From Erigeron canadensis (Eukaryota; Streptophyta; Magnoliopsida; Asterales; Asteraceae): a DNA stretch of 64,000 bases. Of this stretch, positions 42,774 to 52,270 are shown in pieces. The number at the start of each line of letters is the position of its first letter. The first letter of the stretch is position 1. The translations under genes and the position numbers were made by a program. The stretch covers positions 6,386,649 to 6,450,648 of the forward strand of contig NC_057763.1 of NCBI RefSeq assembly GCF_010389155.1, written 5' to 3'. The notes under the pieces were generated by a model. That model saw nothing but the letters and a program-made list of their open reading frames with translations. It did not search any database and was not told the origin of the DNA.

Positions 42774-44250
42774 CAAAAAAGGATCTTCGATGTCGATGAA
42801 CCAGAGGAGCAAGATGTTAAAGAAGTCATTCTAATTCCTGAAGATCCTAATATTAAAGTATTGTTAGGCGCAAAGATCTCTAAAGATTTGGAGGTCAAAC
42901 TCACTGATTTCCTCAAAAGAAGAATGAAGACTTTTGTTTGGAAGAAAGAAGATATGACTGGAATATCTAGAGACGTGATTACACACAAGCTTGGAATTGA
43001 TAAAAGTTTTAAGCCAATTCAACGGAAAAGAAGAAAATTCGCTCCAGAAAGAAATGCAATTATCCAAGAAGATGTGGAGAGATTATTAAAGGCAAATATG
43101 ATTAGGGAAGTAAAATTTCCTGAATGACTAGCGAATGTGGTGCTGGTGCAAAAGAAAAATGGAAAATGGAGAGTTTGTGTGGACTTCACTGATCTCAACA
43201 AAGCCTACCCAAAAGATCCATTTTCACTGCCACATATTGATGCAATGGTAGATGCAACTTCTGGACATGACATGCTCACATTTATGGATGCTTCTTCTGG
43301 ATTTCAGCAAATTCAGATGGAACCTGAAGATTAGGAAGCTACCGTTTTTATGACTCTGATAGGTATTTATTGTTATATTGCTATGCCTTTTGGTCTTAAA
43401 AATGCAGGTGCAACATATCAGAGGTTGGTTAATATGATGTTCAGAGACCAACTGGGGGATACGATGGAAGTCTATATAGACGATATGGTGGTGAAGTCAA
43501 AGAAAGCTGAAGATCACTTGAAAGATCTTGAAGTGGCCTTCAACATCCAGGATAAATACAACATGAAGTTAAATCCTGCAAAATGCAATTTTGGAGTAGG
43601 AGCTGGAAAGTTTCTAGGATATATGGTCACTAAAAGAGGAATAGAAGCAAGTCCTGAACAAATCAAGGCTATCTTGAACCTAAAATCTCCATCAAATGCT
43701 AAAGACGTTCAAAGGTTAACGGGAAGATTGGCAGCTTTGAACAGAATTATATCAAGATCTTCTGATAGGTGCAAAGAATTTTATGACATCTTGAAGAAGA
43801 ATAAAAGGTTTGAATGGGGATAAAGACAGGAAGAAGCTTTCCAAGAATTGAAAAAATATCTTTCTACTCCACCATTGATGGTTAAGCTTGAAGATGGTGA
43901 GTCTTTATATCTTTACATGGCGGTATCATCAAATGCAGTAAGTGTCGTCTTGGTAAAGGAAGAAGAAGGTAAACAACATCCTATTTAGTATGTAAGTAAA
44001 AGTTTAATTGATGCGGAAACCAGGTACTCTCATCTCGAAAAACATTTACTTGCATTAGTTATGGCATCTACTAAGCTTAGACATTATTTCGAAACGCATG
44101 CTATACATGTCAAAACTATTACCCTATAAAATGTGCGCTTAGACAACCTGAAGTATCTGGTAGAATGGCTAAATGGTCTGTAAAGTTAAGTGCTTTTAAT
44201 TTAATTTATGAACCTAGGACTGCTATAAAATCTCAAGCTTTAGCCGACTT
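42768..44250 (+). pseudogene. E2 reverse transcriptase and first RNase H, degenerate
   Basis: In frame with gag-protease through the leaky stop. RT motifs: KNGKWRVCVDFTDLNKAYPK, TFMDASSGFQQIQ (first catalytic Asp), MPFGLKNAGATYQ, VYIDDMVV (catalytic pair). Private stops at 43125 (E1 has Trp), 43332 (E1 has Gln), 43821 and ~43986. The first RNase H (HLEKHLLALVMASTKLRHYF) runs into a one-base loss near 44115 and another change near 44248. No functional product. Confidence 0.85.
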
Positions 44251-46053
44251 TTGGCTGATTTTAGTACTGACTTACAACCTGAAGTAGACTTAGAAGTAAA
44301 AAAGTTAGAAGAAGCTACTGAAAAATGGATTTTATATAATGATGGTGCAACTAATGTTAAAGGAATAGGATTAGGTATCGTACTAAAATCGCCACAGGGA
44401 GATATTATACCCCAAGCAGTGAATTGTCATTTTGTAGCTACTAATAATGTGGCAGAATACGAAGCTTTAATTCCTGGTATGCAATTAGCTAAAGATATGA
44501 ACATTAGAAATCTTAAGGTATATGTAGATTCATTGCTCTTAGCTAATCATTTTAATGGGACATATGCTGCAAAAGGTGAAAAACTAATGCAATATTTAGA
44601 AATAGTGAAAAAACTAGCCGAAAACTTTGATTTATTTGATATAGAACAAGTACCTAGAGAAGAAAACACTAAGGCTGATGCTTTAGCAAATCTAGGATCA
44701 ACACTTAAAATGTCACCAGAAACTAGGATTCCTATAATTCATGTATTACATCCAGTTATAGAAAAAGAAGCAACTAATATCTTAGCAGTTCAAGATGCAG
44801 AAGTTGAAAGCTCTGGGGACAATACAAATTCCTGGACTACACCTATAATAGAATATTTAAATACTGGGACAATCCATATAAATGAAAACCCAAGGAACTT
44901 TCACATGAAAACAGCACATTACTCTATGATAAATGGTATTTTGTATAGAAAATTTCTTGCAGGACCATATCTTAGGTGCTTAGAACGTCCTGAGACCAAT
45001 GATGTCCTTAAGGATATACATGAAGGAGAATGTGGAAATCACACAGCTGGAAGATCTTTATATTCAAAGATCTTGAGGACAGGTTATTATTGGCCAACAA
45101 TGAAACAAGATGCTGAAGAATATGCAAAGAAATGTGATACTTGTCAACGACATACCAACATTCATCATCAACCAGCAGAACCTATGTATCCAGTTCTGTC
45201 ACCATGGCCATTTATGAAATGGGGAATGGATATTGCTGGGCCAATGACGAAATCTTCAGCTGGAAAGAAATACTTTTTGGCTATGACAGATTATTTCTCA
45301 AAATGGATTGAAGCTCAAGCGTATGCCAAGATTCAGGAATCACATGTCATATCTTTCATCAAGAGAAATATATTGACAAGATTTAGAGTTCCAGCGGAGA
45401 TAATTTTTGACAATGGGTCACAATTTATAGGAAAAAAGACCACAAACTTTTGTGAAAGATGGGGTATCAAGATGATTACTTCTACTCCAGTTCATCCACA
45501 AGCTAATGGTCAAGCAGAATCGAGCAACAAAATTATAATGAACAATTTGAAGAAAAGATTGAGACAAGCCAAAGGAAAATGGGCTGAAGAGTTGCCATTT
45601 GTATTATGGGCTGATCGAACAACCTCAAAGACTGCTACTGGACAAACACCTTTCATGCTTGTCTTTGGAACTGAGGCGGTTCTACCCACTGAAATGGATT
45701 TACCTACTACTAGAATTAGCTTATTGACTTATGAGAAGAATAAAGAATTGCTACTTGAAGATTTGGAAGCTGTGACAGAATTACGAGAAAGAACCAAGAT
45801 AAGGATTGCAGCTTATCAACAACGAATCGCTAAGTCTTACAACAAAAATTTAAGATTAAGGCAATTCCAAGTTGGTGATTTGGTTCTCAAGAAAGCGTTA
45901 ACCAAGCCAGATGGAAAGTTAAATCCAAAATGGGAAGGTCCTTATTTGATTGAGGCGGAAGCTGGAAAAGGATCTTATTGGCTCCAAGATTTACTAGGTA
46001 GACTAGTTCCAAGAGCTTGGAACGCTATTCATCTTAAAACGTATCACATGTAA
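44251..46053 (+). CDS. E2 second RNase H and integrase, open frame
   Basis: 600 codons open to TAA 46051. Residues ~25-155 are the archaeal-type RNase H with its acidic residues visible (YNDGATN, NVAEYEAL, VYVDSLLLA, TKADALA). A linker leads to the HHCC zinc domain (H-x-G-E-C-G-N-H at ~256, CDTCQ at ~297). The integrase core has Asp (GMDIAGP ~325), Asp (FDNGSQF ~386) and Glu (QAESSNK ~421). The C-terminal region has WEGPYLI (~560), the GPY/F-type module. The first Met lies inside the linker before RNase H, so this is the 3' part of pol, not a separate gene. It is open, but translation would need the broken upstream frame. Confidence 0.85.
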   Translation: MADFSTDLQPEVDLEVKKLEEATEKWILYNDGATNVKGIGLGIVLKSPQGDIIPQAVNCHFVATNNVAEYEALIPGMQLAKDMNIRNLKVYVDSLLLANHFNGTYAAKGEKLMQYLEIVKKLAENFDLFDIEQVPREENTKADALANLGSTLKMSPETRIPIIHVLHPVIEKEATNILAVQDAEVESSGDNTNSWTTPIIEYLNTGTIHINENPRNFHMKTAHYSMINGILYRKFLAGPYLRCLERPETNDVLKDIHEGECGNHTAGRSLYSKILRTGYYWPTMKQDAEEYAKKCDTCQRHTNIHHQPAEPMYPVLSPWPFMKWGMDIAGPMTKSSAGKKYFLAMTDYFSKWIEAQAYAKIQESHVISFIKRNILTRFRVPAEIIFDNGSQFIGKKTTNFCERWGIKMITSTPVHPQANGQAESSNKIIMNNLKKRLRQAKGKWAEELPFVLWADRTTSKTATGQTPFMLVFGTEAVLPTEMDLPTTRISLLTYEKNKELLLEDLEAVTELRERTKIRIAAYQQRIAKSYNKNLRLRQFQVGDLVLKKALTKPDGKLNPKWEGPYLIEAEAGKGSYWLQDLLGRLVPRAWNAIHLKTYHM

Positions 46054-47078
46054 TATATTTTGTCTTTTGACAAAATCAGGTATGATTTCTTACTTTTACT
46101 TTTATTTTTATTTATTATTTCATTTTTCACAATAATGATGCTAACTTGAGCGTCGGAGTGGCGTTAGCCAAATGGCTAACGTCAATTTCAAATAATTCTG
46201 CTTTGTAGATCTCAAAGGATGATCAACGTTATCAATCATACGCATTACATCGTGGAACAAGGTCTTCACCTTTTGGCTTTCACGCCAACTTTTGGTTGAA
46301 GGTTTTCACCTTCTCTTAAATTCGTCCGTGTCGCACGTTAATTAATTTCACGGTTGAAGGGTTAAATTCCAAGGTCGTTGAAATTAATTCTGTTGGTTGT
46401 CGGTGTTACCATCAATCTTCCGAATTGGCTAACCACGCCACCCATTACACAAAACATACGAAAAAGGCTAACCACGCCTCCCAAGCAAGTTCAAGATATT
46501 GAGACCCCCTCTATATCTTGAACACCAATGTCCCTACGAAAATCTTAAAATTAAGAATTCCTTTCTTAATTTTAATCCCCTCCAAAAATCTATTCAGTCC
46601 CACAAATATATTATTTTTTATAGGAATAAGTGGAGGCTGACAATAATTAAAGATGCTGCAAACTAGAGATCACAGCCTACAAGTGGAATCTTAATTGCGT
46701 ATAAGGTGCATGTATCTTACTCTTTAATTACTTCTTCGATTTGATTAATTACTGTTGATGTAGTCGAATAAGTCAAGTGTAATTATTAACTAACATATGA
46801 TGTCAATAAATTGATTAGTCATTTTCCGTTTTTACCCCTAATAACACTCTTGATTCTCAAATTTGAAATAAAAAAGATCAAAAAAAAGATTTTTCATTCA
46901 TTCGAAATATATTTACATAAATAAGTTCTGGTAGGTAGTTTCATCTTCCTAAATCAAAAGAGCCTAAAAAAAATGGGCTCTGACCTTTGCATCATATCCA
47001 TCATTGCCCATATTTTATTTATACTAGAATATTCCAGTAAAGCTCGGGGTTGATCTCTTTCAGTTTATTTAAAATAGA
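46054..47078 (+). other. E2 3' untranslated region
   Basis: No sense gene. A hairpin CGTTAGCC-AAAT-GGCTAACG lies at 46162-46181, 110 bases after the pol stop. GGCTAACCACGCC is repeated at 46427-46439 and 46466-46478, echoing the same stem sequence. On the opposite strand this is the 3' flank of the antisense gene at 47079-47432. Confidence 0.6.
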
Positions 47079-47432
47079 TCAGACTCTTTTCGATTCTTCT
47101 CGAGCACCCCTAAGCTCTTCTTGTGTCGCACCAAGTTCGCAACAGAGATCCTTTAAAGCATTGTTCAAAATCTTGTTTTTGGCTTCCAAACTATTTTTCA
47201 CTTCCAAACCTATTTGTTTTTCCGTCTCAATGGATTCTTTATAAGACTTGAGCAGACCTTCCAATGTTTGTATAATGTCGTCATTGATTTTGTCTTTGGC
47301 GATTTGTTGTTCTTCAAGATCAGTAAGAGACTGAAACAGAAATTAAATAAGTCAGAAGAAATAAGAAAATAATCTCGCTAAAATGTTTGAACATACCTTT
47401 TGAAGGAATTCTCCTAGTGATTTCAAAGACAT
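47079..47432 (-). CDS. Antisense two-exon coiled-coil gene inside E2
   Basis: Minus strand. Exon 1 (47432-47397) encodes MSLKSLGEFLQK and ends AAG-GTATGT, a consensus donor. The intron (47396-47331, 66 bases) ends TTTCTGTTTCAG. Exon 2 (47330-47079) continues in phase as SLTDLEEQQIAKDK and stays open for 83 codons to TGA, total about 95 residues. The product is rich in Glu/Lys/Leu with heptad-like spacing (coiled-coil-like). A TATA box lies 70 bases upstream. Without splicing, exon 1 stops at 47352. Extra, sometimes antisense, ORFs in this position have been reported for Tat elements (from memory). Function unknown. Confidence 0.55.
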
Positions 47433-47500
47433 ACGGAGATTTTTTGTATATGAAGAGAGAAAAAAAAAAATTTCGTGATTTTCGAAGTCTGAAACTATTT

Positions 47501-47510
47501 CCTTATATAG
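47501..47510 (-). promoter_or_regulatory. TATA box for the antisense E2 gene
   Basis: The minus strand reads CTATATAAGG, 69 bases before the ATG at 47432, leaving room for a ~40-base leader containing a long T run and CTCTCTTC. The position and match are good for a plant core promoter. Confidence 0.5.
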
Positions 47511-47702
47511 AAGGGTGAAAAGATGGAAATGAACCGTCAAGTAGTTACCTATCAAATTGAGACTCTTGGTTATCCTACTTACACGCGTCTTATCCTCATG
47601 GAAGTTTCAAAATTTACTAGTTGACTCCGATCAAAGCTTTCTCTAGAAGATTCAAAGTTATTTTAACAAAATGGATTTTATTTAAATAACTTTGGGGACA
47701 AT

Positions 47703-48625
47703 TGTTATGGGTAAAATTTTGGGTGTCAATATCCTGAAGGTCCCAAGATATTCTGATTACTTATTAATACTTTGCTAATGATATGTTTCAAGTATTATTG
47801 TTATTTCCATGAGAGATAAGCATGTAGGTTCTGGAATATTCGATATATGACTAAGGAAAATACCTCTAACGGTAAAAAGAAGATTACACACATGGAATAA
47901 ATCTTCAACACGCAAAGAAGACTTGGTCTTCCATGATAATCGGACTTCAAGTTGATTTCAGCATGAGGGGAATATCTTCAACGTCCACAAGTTCAGTCAA
48001 GATACGCTCCAACGTTCAACAATCGAAGACCTAGAAGATCCCTACAACTTCGGATAGTTAGTTAGATCCTAGGTCTATATAAACGAATGAGGCTGATCGA
48101 TCTAGGCATCTAATCTCACTCTATCTTCTGCTCTTAACTCATTTGTATTCGCACACACACTACTTGTATTTCTTTTACACACTTAGATACATCGATCAAA
48201 CAAATTCCAACATTTGCAAACATTCAATAATCATTAATAAGAGAACAAAGGCAGGGATGATTGCTTCCTCCCGAGGTTTTTATGCCGGCAATCCATAAAG
48301 GATTAAGGGCTTTTCCTCATTAACAAATCTCGGTGTTCTTGTTCTTTACTCTTTACTTTATTCGCATTATTTATTAATTCTTTACTTTCATTAGCATCAT
48401 TCATCGTGATTTTATCTATTTTGATATTAATTATTCTGACCTTTGTTGTTTCACATCTTATTTCTTGTTTAGTCGACATAATCGTTCATTAAATCTTTCT
48501 TATTAATCGCATCTTTGAACTTTAGGCATATTTTACAAGCCCTTAACCTCACAAACGAAAGTTTGGTTACATAATTGATCTAAGTCTTTTAAGGAAATTA
48601 TCTTAGGTAATTTTTGACCAAAACA
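47703..48625 (+). repeat. E2 3' LTR (923 bp)
   Basis: It starts TGTTATGGGTAAAATTTT and ends TTTTTGACCAAAACA. A purine-rich ACTTTGGGGACAAT precedes it (47689-47702). The TATA box CTATATAAACG is at 48075-48085. The block GATTAAGGGCTTTTCCTC near 48301 is shared with the E1 LTR. Confidence 0.9.
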
Positions 48626-48964
48626 CCTTATATATAATACTGTTAAAAAAAATTTACCTTCTATAGAAAACGATTTTATGGAGCTATCAATCTAACTCTA
48701 TTCTCTAGTCACTAGGTAATGAGCAACTCTAATGCTTAGTTGCTTACTATAGACATAGAAATAGCTAGGATATCATTTACTCCATAATACTTTACTTTTC
48801 TCCATAGTTTGTTTTATTTTTTCTCTTTCTGCATTTGTTTTTGGGCCGTCATTTTCCATTGATGAAAATCCAATTGAATCAAATAATTGTAGAATAGAAA
48901 ACGATTTTGCAAGTTCATTTACAAACATTTGTGTAACAACATGTTCTTTCCACTATTATTTTTA

Positions 48965-49918
48965 GGATTAAATACTTAAAAAGTCTCTCAACTTATCACC
49001 TAAACCTTTTCTATGGCTTGAACCAAAAAAAGTTCTATTTGAATCAATGAAAACGGCTAAAATAACTATTGTGGGGCCGCGAACGAATTATACTTATGTG
49101 GACAATTATTAGCCGGTTAGACCCCTAATATTAAAAACTAGTGTTGAGACCAGTCCAATGGACGGGTAATCTCAAAGTATATCAATCAAATCTAAAAAAT
49201 TGTAATTCAAGTATATTAAATAGAGTCTAGTCATATATTACTGTAAATAGAATTGTATTCCCACAAACTCATTATATGTATCAAAATCACTATTAGTCAA
49301 ATTTTATATTTAACCTTAAAATCTTTGACTCCACGGAGGCTGGTTGTGTGAGAGTCAAGCGAACCATTCTTCATGATCTTTGTTATCTGCATACTAATAA
49401 TATAGATATAACGATCAAAGTCATCAATTGTTGATAAAGATAATAAGATATTAAACCCTTTTGGTAGTCGATAGTAGATTTTTTTTTGCCTGTATTTTTT
49501 TAAGGGGTTTTAGAATATGTCTAGGTTGTATATATATAATAATAAAAAAATAGTAATATAAAAAAAAGTATAAAGGTGCAGTTTTTCTGCCACATAGATT
49601 TGTCCCAAAATACAAGAATATAACAAAACATGTTATTTCACTATCTTTTTTCCCTCTTTCTTGTTCTTCCCCCATTTTTCTGTTTTTTAAATTAAAATAT
49701 GAGGTGCAGTTTTTTTTAAATTAAAATGACATGGAAATAACATGTAATCAATTATTCAAATAAAAATAACTTTCAAAAATATTTTTGACTGGCTACTTAC
49801 TCGAGTCCCCACAATAGTTGTTTTAGCGGTTTTCCTTGATTCGAATAGAACTTTTTTTTGTTTGAGCCCCGAAAAAGGTTTAAGTGATAAATTGAAGGTC
49901 TTTACAAGTAATTAGTCG
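48965..49918. mobile_element. Mutator-like non-autonomous element (954 bp) with long inverted repeats
   Basis: Arms of about 110 bp (48965-49078 and 49802-49918) are inverted copies at roughly 80% identity, both carrying AAAAGTTCTATT and ACTATTGTGGGG. The 9-bp duplication TTATTTTTA flanks it exactly (48956-48964 and 49919-49927). Long TIRs plus a 9-bp TSD are Mutator features. The ~720-bp centre has no gene. Confidence 0.75.
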
Positions 49919-49930
49919 TTATTTTTATAT

Positions 49931-50220
49931 AGAGCTAATTGCGTAAATCATCCCCATGGTTTACATTTGTGGTTTTCATCCCTCAAAGTTATTTTTAGTG
50001 GATTTCGTCCTTTATCTTTATTTTTTTTCTTGATTACATCCTTTTGAGGAATGTAAGGTGCTAAAAGAGTTTGTAAATCTTTTATGTTTTTCATCCCTTA
50101 AAAGGATGTAAAGTGCTAAAAAATGTAAAGATGAATGATGAAATCCACTAAAAATAACTTCGAGAGATGAAAATCACAATAATGTGTAAACCACAAGGAT
50201 GATTTGTGTAATTTAACTCT
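49931..50220. mobile_element. Foldback MITE (290 bp)
   Basis: Inverted arms of ~75 bp (49931-50005 and the complement of 50145-50220), each reading AAATCATCC..GTGGTTTAC..TTTTCATC..AAGTTATTTTTAGTGGATTTC. TTTATAT flanks it on both sides (49924-49930, 50221-50227). It sits immediately next to the Mutator-like element at 48965. No coding capacity. Confidence 0.75.
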
Positions 50221-50227
50221 TTTATAT

Positions 50228-52270
50228 ATTTATCAAGTTTTAAAGATAATTGATAACCCCGCATTAGTTTAGTTTAATTTAATTTTAGGCTTGTTAGCAT
50301 AATTAAAAATTTTTGGCGATTCTAGAATGAAAATCATGGCCCTGTCACTGTTTAACAACTACTTCGAACGAGCCATTCGTTATTAAATTTGTCCATCTTT
50401 TTCATTTATCGATCAATCCATGCTCTTAGATGGGGGAGAGGGGAATGATGAATCTATGTTGGAATTATGGAATATGATTGGATGGTGGCATTATGACATA
50501 AGATACTCTAATGATTCATCAAGTATCCAAATTAGATGTTAAAAATTAATAATCGTGGCATCCGAATTGTTTGGCTCTAATCTTATTATACGCTATATCC
50601 CGTAGAAACTAGCAAGCCATTACACTATTCGTTATGCGAGGCTAACAACGAGAAGGGCTTCAAAAATTAATCCGTTCATTAGCCATTAGTCATTACTCTA
50701 GACACCATATTTTGAAGACCTAGTTTAAGTTTTGAAAAGTTTTAGCGAGCTAAATTTGAGGCCCAATATATACTTGATAAATAAATTTTATTAGTCCACT
50801 ATCCTCTTGAACCAAAACAACTAAACAAACCACTCAACGATTTCATTGTACAATTGAGTGACTGACTTCCAGGGTCCACTCACTCTTGTCATCTTTCTGT
50901 TGGAAGGTCACAGCTCCGATTATTTGCTTTGTAAGCACTAATTTATGGTGTTATTATTTTCTCTATTTCCGTTATCCTAGCCCTGTAATTTATGTTCTTC
51001 AACCAATATTTAATACTCTTGAATGATTATTTGTTCCTTAAACCAAATGACAGTTTGGTTCGCAGAATGTTTTTGAAAGAATTGGAATTGATTAAAAGAA
51101 TTGGAATTTGAATGTTTTAAAATATGAATTGTGTTTCGTTGTCAGTTAAATAAATTAAATAAAAACAATGTAAAATGACAAATTTAACGTTTGTTATATT
51201 ACTATATATATATTAAAGGGCATGGCTATGAACAGTGCCATGCCCTTTAATATTTTGCCATGTTTCACCACGTACTCAATGTCCAACACATATCACTTGA
51301 TCAATGGTTGAATTTTCACCCCCGTACGTAACGCTATTCAGATTTTGTCATATCAGATTTCGTTTGAGTTATTTCTTTTTGAGTTATTCTTGATTTTTTC
51401 CACAGATTTTTTTTATAGTAACCCACCTATGTGGCGAGTTGCTATTTGTGGATGTCACACTCCGTACCACTATTCAGACTTTGCTAAATCGCATCCCTTA
51501 CGAATTTTCTAATGCAGTTTACTTTTTGTTTTTTCGACATTATTTTCCTTTTAAGTCATCCAACCTTACACGTCGTATCACTATTTATATTTTATTACAT
51601 CGCATCCGCTTGAACTCTCAACTAATATATTGATGTTATCATATCCCGTTCGGTTTTTACTCCGAAGTACTTTTTGCTTTTTTTACACTTTTAAGCAAAC
51701 ATATTCATGACAAAATGATTTTTAATTAATAAATGGTTAAATGTACAACTCAAATACACTAATATAATATAAGCGTTTCAACAACATAACTGAACGCGGG
51801 TCCGAATTTCCTGGTCTTTATAAATAACAATAAAAATAGAAATATTATTATAGACATATATGACATAAACTACACAGCCCCCACCCAAATCCCCAATTCA
51901 TTCCCAACAAAACCTACCGCCGTCCCATCCTCCCTATCTTCCGATCTTATCATTCCATCATATTATTAATTTGATATCCCGAAAAAACAGATGATTCAAT
52001 TTTAGTCTCAGAAAGTTATGGTTATATTTTACACATCAGAAACTTAATTTTATTCCTAATCATCAGCCGTCACGATGGTGCCGGAATTCCTAAGCAGCAG
52101 CCCGCAAACAACCGCTGAGGTTTATTGTATCGGTCAAATTGTCACTGAGGCATTTTAACAAACACTTGGCAGGCATCATTTTTTCTTGCGAAATTAGTGT
52201 CATGTTATCACTGTTTATAGATACAACTGACTTGAAGGAGTTGCATTAGCTTAGCTATATAAGGAAGACA
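50228..52270. other. Spacer upstream of the PPR gene
   Basis: No gene. It contains a perfect hairpin (51212-51251) and three diverged copies of a ~140-bp block with CTATTCAGA-TTTGC/T..ATCGCAT (starts near 51327, 51460 and 51572). A possible upstream ORF of 27 codons (ATG 52075, MVPEFLSSS) precedes the PPR start. The transcript start of the PPR gene is not clear. Confidence 0.5.
51212..51251. repeat. Perfect 15-bp stem hairpin
   Basis: ATTAAAGGGCATGGC (51212-51226), a 10-base loop TATGAACAGT, then the exact complement (51237-51251). It is preceded by a TA run. It may be a terminus of a mobile element such as a Helitron, but I cannot find the other end. Confidence 0.6.

Larger units (their letters stand above)
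41133..48625 (+). mobile_element. E2, Tat-lineage Ty3/gypsy element with internal 5' deletion
   Basis: The 5' LTR start (41133, TGTTATGGG) and 3' LTR end (48625, AAAACA) are flanked by CCTTG (41128-41132) and CCTTA (48626-48630), a target duplication with one mismatch. One deletion removed the second half of the 5' LTR, the PBS and the gag N-terminus. Order: gag C-terminus, protease, leaky stop, RT, RNase H 1, RNase H 2, integrase, antisense gene, purine tract, 3' LTR. Several further stops and shifts make it non-autonomous. Confidence 0.9.

Noticed and set aside
43125..43334. Additional E2 stops as recoding sites
   Set aside because: They are private to E2 (E1 has sense codons there) and lack the readthrough context; ordinary decay.
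49451..49675. Minus-strand 74-codon frame
   Set aside because: Lies in the centre of the Mutator-like element and is built of low-complexity A/T runs.
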